A stretch of DNA of 64,000 nucleotides, taken from assembly GCF_042647165.1 (NCBI RefSeq), contig NZ_JBHRUV010000046.1. One strand, written 5' to 3'. Numbering within the stretch: position 1 is the stretch's first letter; the number at the start of each line of letters is the position of its first letter. The notes below the pieces were generated by a model that searched no databases, was not told where the DNA came from, and worked only from the letters and a program-made list of their open reading frames with translations. The translations under genes and the position numbers were made by a program. Positions 1-7,986 of this stretch are shown here, in pieces. This DNA comes from Camelimonas abortus. GTDB taxonomy: Bacteria; Pseudomonadota; Alphaproteobacteria; Rhizobiales; Beijerinckiaceae.

Positions 1-1101
1 GGCCTCAACGCCGACACCGGCCAGCCCATGGGCCACGCGGTCGCCGCCAGCGCCACCGTGACCTTCGCCGCGCTGAAGCCGGGCCACCTGCTGCTGCCAG
101 GCCGCAGCCTGTGCGGCCCGGTGACGCTCGCCGACATCGGCATCGGCGCGCAGATCATCGCCGACGTGGGCGAGACGCTTTACGCCAACGGGCCGGAGCT
201 GTGGCTGCCGCGGTTTCCGCGCCTGTCGCTGGAGGCGCACAAGTACCGGCGCGGCCATGTGCTGTGCTGTTCCGGCCCGGCCCTGGCCACCGGCGCCATC
301 CGCCTCTCGGCGCGGGCGGCGCTGCGCGCGGGGGCGGGGCTGGTCACCGTCGCCGCCGGCGCCGAAGCCTGCCGCGTGCACGCCGCCCATCTGACGGCGG
401 TGATGATCCGTGAGGCGGAGGACGCCGCCGCCTTCGCCGCGCTGCTCGACGATCCGCGCTTCAACGCCGTGGTCATCGGCCCTGGCGGCGGTCCGGGTCC
501 CGGGCTGGTCGCGCGCATCGCCGCGGCGGCGAAGCGGCGCCGCGCCATGGTGATCGACGCCGACGGCCTCACCAGCTTCGCCGGGCGGCCGGACTATCTG
601 GCCCGCACCCTCGCGCCGGACGGCGCTCCGGCCCCGGCGGTGCTCACGCCCCATGACGGCGAGTTCGCGCGTGTGTTCGCCGGCGTGGAGGCGGTGGAGG
701 AGGCGCCGTCCAAATACGGGCGGGCGGTGGCGGCGGCGGCCTGCACCGGCGCCGTGGTGACGCTGAAGGGGGCGGACACGGTGATCGCCGCGCCCGACGG
801 CCGCGCCGTGATCAACCACAACGCGCCGCCCTGGCTGGGCACCGCCGGGGCGGGGGACGTGCTGGCCGGCGTCATCGCCGGGCTGGTGGCCCAGGGCATG
901 CCGCCCTTCGAGGCCGCCTGCGCCGGCGTGTGGATCCATGGCGAGGCGGCGGCCGCCTGCGGGCCGGGCCTGATCGCCGAAGATCTTCCGGAGGCGGTTC
1001 CCGCCGTGCTGGCGCGCCTGCATGAGGCGTCCGGCTTCGTCCGCCAGCCCGCCTTCCGCCGCGATCCGCCGGGCGTGTGGCCGCAGGCCGGCCCTGGCTG
1101 A
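1..1101 (+). CDS. nnr: Bifunctional NAD(P)HX epimerase/dehydratase, 3' part
   Basis: Repairs hydrated NADH and NADPH (NADHX/NADPHX). The reading frame is already open at base 1 and starts with GLNADTG, which matches the end of the N-terminal epimerase (NnrE/YjeF) domain, so the gene begins outside the window and the ATG at 28 is internal. The rest is the ADP/ATP-dependent dehydratase (NnrD, ribokinase-like) domain, recognised by the KPGHLL segment at the domain junction, GPGGGPG, the VIDADGL strand, LTPHDGEFAR and the anion-hole motif GTAGAGDVLAGVIAGL near the C terminus. The end at the TGA is clear. Identification is by family motifs and is firm; the length of the missing 5' part cannot be seen. 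Confidence 0.93.
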   Translation, partial: GLNADTGQPMGHAVAASATVTFAALKPGHLLLPGRSLCGPVTLADIGIGAQIIADVGETLYANGPELWLPRFPRLSLEAHKYRRGHVLCCSGPALATGAIRLSARAALRAGAGLVTVAAGAEACRVHAAHLTAVMIREAEDAAAFAALLDDPRFNAVVIGPGGGPGPGLVARIAAAAKRRRAMVIDADGLTSFAGRPDYLARTLAPDGAPAPAVLTPHDGEFARVFAGVEAVEEAPSKYGRAVAAAACTGAVVTLKGADTVIAAPDGRAVINHNAPPWLGTAGAGDVLAGVIAGLVAQGMPPFEAACAGVWIHGEAAAACGPGLIAEDLPEAVPAVLARLHEASGFVRQPAFRRDPPGVWPQAGPG

Positions 1102-1316
1102 GGCCGGCGCCGGACCATGGCTGGAGGCGGCTCCCCGGGAGCGGGTCGCCCCGGGCGGGCGCCGGACGCCGCCGGCGCGGCCGCCGGGGTGGTTCCCGGG
1201 GCGGTTTGGCGGTATTCTGGAGCAAACGCCGCTCTGCGGTGCCCGCGCCCGCGGGGACGCCGCCGCCGGCGGCGCGTCCGCCGGCCGGTCATTTTCTTTC
1301 AGTCCGGGAGCAGGAC

Positions 1317-1628
1317 ATGTCCGCCACAACCAGAATCTGCGCCGCCGCGCTGGCCGCGGGCCTGACGGCGGCCGTCGCCGCTGCGGCGGTCGCCCAGGAG
1401 ATCAGGATGCCGGAATGGCAGGCGCCCGAGCTGGACGCCGGCGCCGGCAAGGGCCGCCAGACGGGCGCGAAACCGGCCGGCGCCTCCGGCAGGCTCGACG
1501 CCCCGATGCGCAAGATCGACCGCAGCGAGATCGACATGACCGGCGTCGGCCGCGAGGTGCGCAACTTCGGCAGCGGCGTGCGGCCGATGATGAACGGCGG
1601 CGCTGTGGGCGTCGGCGGCGGCTTCTGA
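1317..1628 (+). CDS. Small exported protein of unknown function
   Basis: A 103-residue protein that I do not recognise. Residues 1-26 look like a Sec signal peptide: a short basic N terminus, an alanine-rich hydrophobic core and AVA-QE as a likely cleavage site. The mature part is about 77 residues, hydrophilic at first, with a KIDRSEIDMTG segment and a glycine-rich tail ending GVGGGF. The ATG at 1317 was chosen because it gives the signal peptide start and is preceded by GGGAGCAGG. The same frame is open further upstream but that part has shadow-like composition. Probably periplasmic; function unknown. Confidence 0.6.
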   Translation: MSATTRICAAALAAGLTAAVAAAAVAQEIRMPEWQAPELDAGAGKGRQTGAKPAGASGRLDAPMRKIDRSEIDMTGVGREVRNFGSGVRPMMNGGAVGVGGGF

Positions 1629-1686
1629 CGCCTCCCGCGCCGGCAGCCCCTGCGGGGCCTGTCCGTCCGGGCGCCGCTCCGGACGC

Positions 1687-3162
1687 TTACGCCGTCACCT
1701 CGAACCAGGCGGCCATGCCGCCGTCGAGCCGTTCGGCCGCCGCCGCGCCGACCAGCCACCTGCCGGGCTCGCCGGCCGGAAAGGCGAGCTGCGTCACCCG
1801 GCCCGGCGGCGCCGTGACCACGTCCAGCCAGTAGGGCGACCAGCCGTCGTCGAGCGCGTGCAGGCGCCGGGCGTGGTGGCCGTGCAGGTGCAGCGGCTGG
1901 GCGAGGGCGGTGTCGTTCTGCACCTCCAGCACCACCGTCTGGCCTGACTTCACCCGGAACAGCGGCGCGCCGGCGTGCTCCGGCCATGACTTGCCGTTGA
2001 TGGTCCACACCCGCGCCGGATCCGCGCCGGCGCCGCCGCCGAGCACGAGGCGGCGGCGCTGCGCCTGTTCCAGCGGCATGTCGTCGGGCAGTCCCTGTGG
2101 CGGCAGCGGCTGCAGCGGCGGCTGCGGCGCCGCCGGCGCGCCTTCGCCGCGGACGGTCAGCACCGGCAGCCCGTCGCCGAGGGCGATGAGCAGCGCGCCC
2201 TCCGCCCCGTCCTCCGGCGGGGCGTCGACGATGAGATCGAAACGGCCGCCGGGCGGCATGGCCAGCTGGTCGCTGGCCGGGCGGAACGGCTCGCACGGGC
2301 GCCCGTCCACCGCCATCACATGGGCCTCCAGCCCCTGGAGCTTCAGCGGCAGCGGCCGGGCGTTGGCGGCGTTGAGGATCCGCAGGCGCGCCCGCGCGCC
2401 GGGGCGCAGCGCCAGCGCCTGCGGCGGCGGCGCTGCGTTCACCGTCAGCCAGTTGCCGAACCGGCCAGGGCCGGCGCGGCTGGCGGCGTCGTCCGAATCT
2501 GCGGCGATGGCGTCCGAATCGTCCAGCAGCCAGTCGTCGATCACCACCGCCACGTCCGCCGCCACTGGCGGCGGCGCCGGCTCGTCGACGACGAGCATGC
2601 CGTAAAGCCCGCGCTCTGTCTGGCGCGACACCCGGCCGATGACCATTGGGCGATACCAGAACACGCCGGCGTGGCGGGCCGTGAAGCTGATGTCGGCGCG
2701 TTCGCCGGGGGCGACCGCCGGCCCAGTGAGGCCGGCGACGCCGTCAAGCGCGTTGGGCGCGCCGGCGCCGTGAAAATGCAGCGACAGCGGCTCGTCGAGG
2801 CCGTTCTCCAGCGTCAGCGCGAGGGTCTCGCCCTGGCGCAGGCGCAGCAGCGGGCCGGGCAGGACGCCGTTGAAGGCGAGCGCCCGCGTCTCCGCCCCCC
2901 GCAGCCGGACTGCGGCCGGCGCGGCGCGCAGGGTGAAGGCGCGCGGCTGCGGCGCCGCCCCGGCCCCCGGCGGCTGCTCNGGCGGCCGTCGGCAGCGCGA
3001 CCAGGGCGACGGNTCCGGCGCGGGCGCGTCGCCGGCGCGGGCGGCCGCCGGCAGCGCGACCAGGGCGACGGCGAGGCCGCCGAGCAGCCGCCGCCGTTGC
3101 GGCGAAAACGCCGGATCGGCGGCGCAGGCGGTTGCGGCGGGGCGGTTGCGGACGTCGGTCAC
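1687..3162 (-). CDS. Tat-exported multicopper-oxidase-like protein with degenerate copper sites
   Basis: About 491 residues with three cupredoxin-like segments. The GTG at 3162 is preceded by GGGAGAAT and places a twin-arginine signal (QRRRLLGGLAVALVALP) near the N terminus; a longer frame from 3282 lacks support. Retained motifs are LHFHG (H129, H131) and LHLHGHH (H425, H427). The usual WYHPH motif reads WYRPM (169-173), and the C-terminal HCHxxxH block with the type 1 copper cysteine is absent: the segment reads GRWLVGAAAAERLDGGM (about 467-483). This resembles FtsP/SufI, a copper-less relative that acts in the periplasm at the divisome, but the copper-oxidase ancestry is all that is certain. 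Two N positions (2980, 3013) make residues near 50-60 of the product unreliable. Confidence 0.7.
   Translation of the reverse strand: MTDVRNRPAATACAADPAFSPQRRRLLGGLAVALVALPAAARAGDAPAPXPSPWSRCRRPXEQPPGAGAAPQPRAFTLRAAPAAVRLRGAETRALAFNGVLPGPLLRLRQGETLALTLENGLDEPLSLHFHGAGAPNALDGVAGLTGPAVAPGERADISFTARHAGVFWYRPMVIGRVSRQTERGLYGMLVVDEPAPPPVAADVAVVIDDWLLDDSDAIAADSDDAASRAGPGRFGNWLTVNAAPPPQALALRPGARARLRILNAANARPLPLKLQGLEAHVMAVDGRPCEPFRPASDQLAMPPGGRFDLIVDAPPEDGAEGALLIALGDGLPVLTVRGEGAPAAPQPPLQPLPPQGLPDDMPLEQAQRRRLVLGGGAGADPARVWTINGKSWPEHAGAPLFRVKSGQTVVLEVQNDTALAQPLHLHGHHARRLHALDDGWSPYWLDVVTAPPGRVTQLAFPAGEPGRWLVGAAAAERLDGGMAAWFEVTA
2980..3071. repeat. N-flanked 32-base near-perfect direct repeat
   Basis: Bases 2981-3012 and 3040-3071 are direct repeats that differ at one position. 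The first copy is bounded exactly by the only two N characters in the window (2980 and 3013). This is what a gap-filled or scaffold-joined overlap would look like. N+32+N is 34 bases, so deleting it would shift the frame of the overlapping gene, and the true local sequence is uncertain. Confidence 0.75.
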
Positions 3163-3338
3163 GGCGATTCTCCCGGTTGCGACGGGGAGGGGAACAGGCC
3201 GGAGCGGCGTTGACAACCGTCCGGCGCTGGAAAAAGAAAAGGCGCGCCGCGCACGATGGTTCACATTGCGCCTGATGTGCATTACAGAGCCTTGCGTCGG
3301 GCGCCAGCCGTCTCCAGGGCCCGGCGCGCAGGTTTTTT

Positions 3339-3367
3339 TTGGTGCGTTATTCGTGGCGCGTGATATA
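3339..3367 (+). promoter_or_regulatory. Possible promoter of tRNA-Leu
   Basis: TTGGTG (3339-3344) and GATATA (3362-3367) are separated by 17 bases and lie in a locally AT-rich stretch about 46 bases before the mature tRNA. The match to a sigma-70-type promoter is moderate. Confidence 0.35.
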
Positions 3368-3413
3368 GAGCCGCGACCTCGGCCTGAGAGGGCGCGGCCT
3401 GATCGCGTTTCGG

Positions 3414-3498
3414 GCGGGCGTGGCGGAACTGGTAGACGCGCTGGATTTAGGTTCCAGTGACTAGCCTCGTGGGGGTTCGAGTCCCTCCGCCCGCACCA
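3414..3498 (+). tRNA. tRNA-Leu (UAG)
   Basis: An 85-base tRNA with a long variable arm, typical of leucine tRNAs. The acceptor stem GCGGGCG/CGCCCGC is perfect, the anticodon stem CTGGA/TCCAG encloses the loop TTTAGGT (anticodon UAG), the T arm contains GGTTCGAGTCC, and CCA is encoded at 3496-3498. It lies just upstream of tig. Confidence 0.97.
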
Positions 3499-3645
3499 GT
3501 TTCACTGGCCTCGCCGGATGCGTCCGGCGCAGCGCCCCGGACGGATGCAGGCCGCTCCGGACCGCGACAGCGGCGCCGGGGCGCCCTGACCTTTCAACAG
3601 GCCGGCTTTCGTCCCATGAGACCGGCAGGACAGCAGAGTTAAGAA

Positions 3646-5007
3646 ATGCAGGCGACCGAAACCAATTCTGAAGGGCTGAAGCGCGAATTCAAGGTGGTCG
3701 TGCCCGCGTCCGAGCTGGAGGCCCGGCTTGTCAGCGAGCTCAATGAGCTGAAGGGCAAGGTTCGCCTCAACGGCTTCCGCCCCGGCAAGGTGCCGATGGT
3801 CCACATGCGTCGCGCCTATGGTCGCCAGGTGATGGCCGACATCGTCCAGAACGCGGTGAACGAGGCGAACCAGAAGATCGTCTCCGACAACAGCCTGCGT
3901 CTGGCCATGGAGCCGAAGATCACCCTGCCGGAGGCGCGCGAGGAGATCGACGCCGTCATCGAGGGCAAGGGCGACCTCGTCTTCACCGTCAACTTCGAGG
4001 TGCTGCCCAGCTTCGAGCTGGCCGACATTTCCGGCGTGGAGCTGGAGCGTGAGGTGGCCGAGGTCACCGACGCCGAGCTGGACGAGGCGCTGGAGCGCAT
4101 GGCGAAGCAGAACCGTCCGTTCACGCCGCGCGCCGGGGACGAGGCCGCCCAGGAGGGCGACCGCGTCGTCATCGACTTCGTCGGCAAGATCGACGGCGAG
4201 GCGTTCCCGGGCGGTTCGGGCGAGGGCGTGCCGGTTGAGATCGGCTCCGGCAATTTCATCCCCGGCTTCGAGGAGCAGCTCGTCGGCGTGAAGGCCGGCG
4301 AAGAGAAGGTCGTCACCGCCACCTTCCCGGAGGACTACCAGGCCGCCCACCTGGCCGGCAAGACCGCCCAGTTCGAGGTGACGGTGAAGTCGGTTGAGGC
4401 CGGCGGCGAGGCGCTGGTCAACGACGATCTCGCCAGGACCTTCGGCATGGAGAACCTGGAGGCGCTGCGCAACGCGCTGCGCGAGCGCATCAGCGCCGAC
4501 TACGCCGCCCAGTCGCGCCGCAAGGTGAAGCGCCGCCTGCTTGACGCGCTCGACGGCCTCTACAGCTTCGCGCTGCCGCCGACCCTGGTCGAGCAGGAGT
4601 TCGAGGGCGTGTGGCGCAGCGTCACCGCCGAGATGGCCCAGGCGGGCCGCACCTTCGCCGACGAGGACACCACGGAGGAGAAGGCGCGCGAGGAATACCG
4701 CGCCATCGCCGAACGCCGCGTGCGCCTTGGCCTGGTGCTGGCCGAGGCCGGCGAGAAGGCCGGCGTCACCGTCACCGAGGACGAGCTGACCCGCGCCCTC
4801 ATCGAGCGCGCCCGGCAGTTCCCGGGCCAGGAAAAGATGGTGTGGGAGTTCTACCAGAAGAACCCGCAGGCCCTGGCCGAGCTGCGCGCGCCGATCTTCG
4901 AGGAGAAGGTCGTCGATCACCTGCTGTCGCAGGCCAAGGTTGTGGACAAGGTCGTCTCGAAGGAAGAGCTGTTCCGCGAGGACGAGGACGAATCCGCGAA
5001 GGACTGA
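3646..5007 (+). CDS. tig: Trigger factor, ribosome-associated chaperone and PPIase
   Basis: A 453-residue protein of normal family length. It binds nascent chains at the ribosome exit tunnel. The N-terminal ribosome-binding domain has the signature loop NGFRPGKVPM around residues 44-53 (GFRxGxxP). The FKBP-type PPIase domain follows (GDRVVIDFVGKIDGEAF, then GSGNFIPGFEEQLVG), and the C-terminal helical chaperone domain carries LVEQEFEG. The ATG at 3646 follows AGAGTTAAGAA. It is followed by an intrinsic terminator and then by clpP and clpX, the usual tig-clpP-clpX order. Confidence 0.98.
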   Translation: MQATETNSEGLKREFKVVVPASELEARLVSELNELKGKVRLNGFRPGKVPMVHMRRAYGRQVMADIVQNAVNEANQKIVSDNSLRLAMEPKITLPEAREEIDAVIEGKGDLVFTVNFEVLPSFELADISGVELEREVAEVTDAELDEALERMAKQNRPFTPRAGDEAAQEGDRVVIDFVGKIDGEAFPGGSGEGVPVEIGSGNFIPGFEEQLVGVKAGEEKVVTATFPEDYQAAHLAGKTAQFEVTVKSVEAGGEALVNDDLARTFGMENLEALRNALRERISADYAAQSRRKVKRRLLDALDGLYSFALPPTLVEQEFEGVWRSVTAEMAQAGRTFADEDTTEEKAREEYRAIAERRVRLGLVLAEAGEKAGVTVTEDELTRALIERARQFPGQEKMVWEFYQKNPQALAELRAPIFEEKVVDHLLSQAKVVDKVVSKEELFREDEDESAKD

Positions 5008-5043
5008 GCCGCCCGCCGCAGGCGGCGCTGGACCGCGTTTCGG

Positions 5044-5074
5044 GGTCAGGGGGCCGCGGCTCCCTGGCCTTTTT
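5044..5074 (+). terminator. Intrinsic terminator after tig
   Basis: A ten-pair stem, GGTCAGGGGG against CTCCCTGGCC (two G-U pairs), with a six-base loop CCGCGG, followed directly by TTTTT at 5070-5074. Confidence 0.8.
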
Positions 5075-5148
5075 CATTTTCGGCTCCCGGCGGGGGCGCC
5101 CTTGCGAAGCGGCCGGGGAGCGCATACGTGGCGCAAGCAGGCGTTAAC

Positions 5149-5163
5149 CGGTCGCGACGACCG
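5149..5163. repeat. Short palindromic repeat, copy 1
   Basis: CGGTCGCGACGACCG: a CGGTCG/CGACCG stem around CGA. The same core GGTCGCGACGACC is found at 10595-10607 and 27532-27544, always between genes. Function unknown. Confidence 0.5.
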
Positions 5164-5454
5164 CTGCCTTCCGGCCCACGGAAGGGGTTGCAACGGCGCC
5201 GGGGCCGGGGAACATTCCCCCAACCGTCTTGCGGATGCTGATTCTGGCCGCGCGCCGGCGGTGGCTCCCGTCGCCGCGGCGGCCGGCCAGGGCGCGGGGC
5301 GCGGCCCGTGAGGCGGTTCTGGAGGCGGCCCGCGAGCTGCCGGAAGACGGCGAGGGGCGGCCGCGATGTCCGGACGGCGCCAGCTGTCCGGAGACCGGCG
5401 CGGTCCGGATCACATGAGACCGCACGCGCGTGCGGCGAGGTGGAGAGACAGACG

Positions 5455-6078
5455 ATGAGAGATCCGTTGGACGTTTACGCCAACACGCTGGTGCCGATGG
5501 TCATCGAGACGTCCAACCGCGGCGAGCGGGCGTTCGACATCTATTCGCGCCTGCTGCGTGAACGGATCATCTTCCTCACCGGCCCGGTCGAGGATTACTC
5601 CGCTTCGCTGGTGGTGGCGCAGCTGCTGTTCCTCGAGGCCGAGAACCCGAAGAAAGAGATCTCGTTCTACATCAACTCGCCGGGCGGCGTGGTGACCTCC
5701 GGCCTGTCGATCTACGACACCATGCAGTTCATCCGCTGCCCGGTGTCGACCCTGGTGATCGGCCAGGCGGCCTCCATGGGCTCGCTGCTGCTGGCGGCGG
5801 GCGAGAAGGGCCAGCGCTTCGCCCTGCCCAACGCCCGCATCATGGTGCACCAGCCTTCGGGCGGCTTCCAGGGCCAGGCCACGGACATCCTCATCCATGC
5901 CCGCGAGATCGAGGCGCTGAAGCGCCGCCTCAACGAGATCTACGTGAAGCACACCGGGCAGTCGCTGGAGGCCATCGAGGCCGCCCTCGAGCGCGACAAC
6001 TTCATGACCGCCGAGGCGGCGAAAGAGTTCGGGCTCATTGACCAGGTGTTCGAGAAGCGGCCCGAACCCGCCTCCTGA
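5455..6078 (+). CDS. clpP: ATP-dependent Clp protease proteolytic subunit
   Basis: A 207-residue serine protease that forms the tetradecameric chamber of ClpXP/ClpAP in the cytoplasm. The catalytic triad is readable: Ser107 in VIGQAASMGS, His132 in MVHQPSGG and Asp181 in ERDNF. The oxyanion and handle region NSPGGVVTSGL is intact. The ATG at 5455, preceded by GGTGGAGAGAC, gives a normal N terminus ending in the MVIETSNRGER axial segment; the upstream open frame is not part of the gene. It sits between tig and clpX, its partner ATPase. Confidence 0.98.
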   Translation: MRDPLDVYANTLVPMVIETSNRGERAFDIYSRLLRERIIFLTGPVEDYSASLVVAQLLFLEAENPKKEISFYINSPGGVVTSGLSIYDTMQFIRCPVSTLVIGQAASMGSLLLAAGEKGQRFALPNARIMVHQPSGGFQGQATDILIHAREIEALKRRLNEIYVKHTGQSLEAIEAALERDNFMTAEAAKEFGLIDQVFEKRPEPAS

Positions 6079-6309
6079 GCGCGCGTTGCGTTTCAGGGAC
6101 ATAATTGACGCCCCAGGTCGCTGCATGGTTGGCTTGCGGCGTAATGAAGCGTTGGCGCGCCTTACGTGCGCCACGTTAACCGTGTTGTTACGCGTCAGGC
6201 CGGAGACTGGAGCCGCCGCCTTCCAGGGCGCGGAATCCCGGCAGGCCGGCGTTATCTGGAAAGCAGACCGCCCGGGCCCGGCATCGCGCGGTCATAGTGG
6301 AGACGGACC

Positions 6310-7578
6310 ATGAGCAAGGCCACAGGCGGCGAAAGCAAGAGCACGCTTTACTGCTCTTTCTGCGGCAAAAGCCAGCATGAGGTCCGCAAGCTGATCGCCG
6401 GACCGACCGTGTTCATCTGTGATGAATGCGTCGAGCTGTGCATGGACATCATCCGTGAGGAGTCCAAGTCGTCGCTGGTGAAGTCCCGCGACGGCGTGCC
6501 GACCCCGCGCGAGATCGCCAGGGTGCTGGACGACTACGTCATTGGCCAGGACCACGCCAAGAAGGTGCTGGCCGTGGCGGTGCACAATCATTACAAGCGC
6601 CTCAACCACGCCCTGAAGAACAACGACGTCGAGCTGGCCAAGTCCAACATCCTGCTCATCGGTCCCACCGGTTCGGGCAAGACGCTGCTGGCCCAGACGC
6701 TGGCGCGCATCCTCGACGTGCCCTTCACCATGGCCGACGCCACCACGCTCACCGAGGCGGGCTATGTCGGTGAGGACGTGGAGAACATCATTCTCAAGCT
6801 GCTCCAGGCCGCCGACTACAACGTCGAGCGCGCCCAGCGCGGCATCGTCTACATCGACGAGATCGACAAGATCTCCCGCAAGTCGGACAATCCGTCGATC
6901 ACCCGCGACGTCTCGGGCGAGGGCGTGCAGCAGGCCCTGCTGAAGATCATGGAGGGCACCATCGCTTCGGTTCCGCCCCAGGGCGGCCGCAAGCATCCGC
7001 AGCAGGAATTCCTGCAGGTGGACACCACCAACATCCTGTTCATCTGCGGCGGCGCCTTCGCCGGCCTCGAGCGCATCATCTCGGCGCGCGGCAAGGGCAC
7101 CTCGATCGGCTTCGGCGCCACCGTGCGCGCCCCGGAAGACCGCCGCACCGGCGAGATCTTCCGCGAGGTGGAGCCGGAGGACCTGCTGAAGTTCGGCCTC
7201 ATTCCGGAGTTCATCGGCCGTCTGCCGGTGATCGCCACCCTCGAGGACCTGGACGAGGAGGCGCTGAAGCGCATCCTGCAGGAGCCCAAGAACGCCCTGG
7301 TGCGCCAGTACCAGCGCCTGTTCGAGATGGAGAACGTGCAGCTCACCTTCCACGACGAGGCGCTGACGCTGATCGCCCGCAAGGCCATCGAGCGCAAGAC
7401 CGGCGCCCGCGGCCTGCGCTCCATCCTCGAAGGCATCCTGCTCGAGACCATGTACGAGCTGCCGGGCCTTGAGGGCGTGGAGCAGGTGGTGATCGGGCCG
7501 GAGGTGGTCGAAGGCAAGGCCCGGCCGCTCTATATTTACGCCGAGCGCGGCGAGGGCAGCGCTTCCGCCTCGGCCTGA
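6310..7578 (+). CDS. clpX: Clp protease ATP-binding subunit ClpX
   Basis: A 422-residue AAA+ unfoldase that delivers substrates to ClpP. The N-terminal zinc-binding domain has four cysteines (C15, C18, C37, C40; CSFC and CDEC). Walker A is GPTGSGKT at 118-125, Walker B lies in IVYIDEID at 179-186, and the pore loop is GYVG in AGYVGEDVEN. Sensor 2 GARGLRSILE is near the C terminus. The ATG at 6310 follows GTGGAGACGGACC. The gene lies 231 bases after clpP with no terminator seen between them, so read-through is possible. Confidence 0.98.
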   Translation: MSKATGGESKSTLYCSFCGKSQHEVRKLIAGPTVFICDECVELCMDIIREESKSSLVKSRDGVPTPREIARVLDDYVIGQDHAKKVLAVAVHNHYKRLNHALKNNDVELAKSNILLIGPTGSGKTLLAQTLARILDVPFTMADATTLTEAGYVGEDVENIILKLLQAADYNVERAQRGIVYIDEIDKISRKSDNPSITRDVSGEGVQQALLKIMEGTIASVPPQGGRKHPQQEFLQVDTTNILFICGGAFAGLERIISARGKGTSIGFGATVRAPEDRRTGEIFREVEPEDLLKFGLIPEFIGRLPVIATLEDLDEEALKRILQEPKNALVRQYQRLFEMENVQLTFHDEALTLIARKAIERKTGARGLRSILEGILLETMYELPGLEGVEQVVIGPEVVEGKARPLYIYAERGEGSASASA

Positions 7579-7986
7579 GCGGACGCGCTCCGCGACAGCG
7601 ACGCAAGCCGGCAGGCGCCCCAGGGGGCGCCTGTCGCGTCTGTGGCCCCCGCCGGCCCGTTTCCCTGACCTTGCGCCTTCGGGGCCCCTCCGGCGCCCGC
7701 GCGACGGCGCAGGCGCGCGCGGCGCGGGCGGCGGGCGTCCGCGCCGGAAAATCAGGCGGATAGCGGCCGTTGGGGCGAATTCCCTGTGACCATGCAGGGC
7801 GCCGACTTGAAACCGCGCGCGGCCGGGGCCACCTTCAGCAGTAACCGAAAGGCGTCGCGCGCTCATGGGGAGGCGCGGCGCGCGGCCGGCGGCCGGCTCC
7901 ACGGGGAGGCGCGTCGCCGGCGCCAGGTCCGCCGGCCTCTGCTGCCTGCAGGGGGGCGGGCGGACAGGAGAAAGGACTTGGGCCAC
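7579..7986. other. clpX-lon intergenic region
   Basis: 408 bases with no credible gene, although the lon frame stays open upstream to 7786. It contains a strong hairpin (7612-7633) just after clpX and an RBS-like AGGAGAAAGG (about 7967-7976) for lon. No convincing heat-shock promoter was found. Confidence 0.5.
7612..7633 (+). terminator. Hairpin after clpX, possible terminator
   Basis: CAGGCGCCC pairs perfectly with GGGCGCCTG around a four-base loop. No T tract follows, so this may be a Rho-assisted terminator or a 3'-end stabilising hairpin. Confidence 0.5.

Larger units (their letters stand above)
5008..5454. other. tig-clpP intergenic region
   Basis: 447 bases without a credible gene. 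It holds the tig terminator (5044-5074) and one copy of a short palindromic repeat (5149-5163). The rest is GC-rich, and I see no clear promoter for clpP. Confidence 0.5.

Noticed and set aside
7806..7835. Possible heat-shock sigma-32 promoter before lon (CTTGAAA)
   Set aside because: The -35-like CTTGAAA is good but no acceptable -10 element lies 11-18 bases downstream; the sequence there is CCACCTT.
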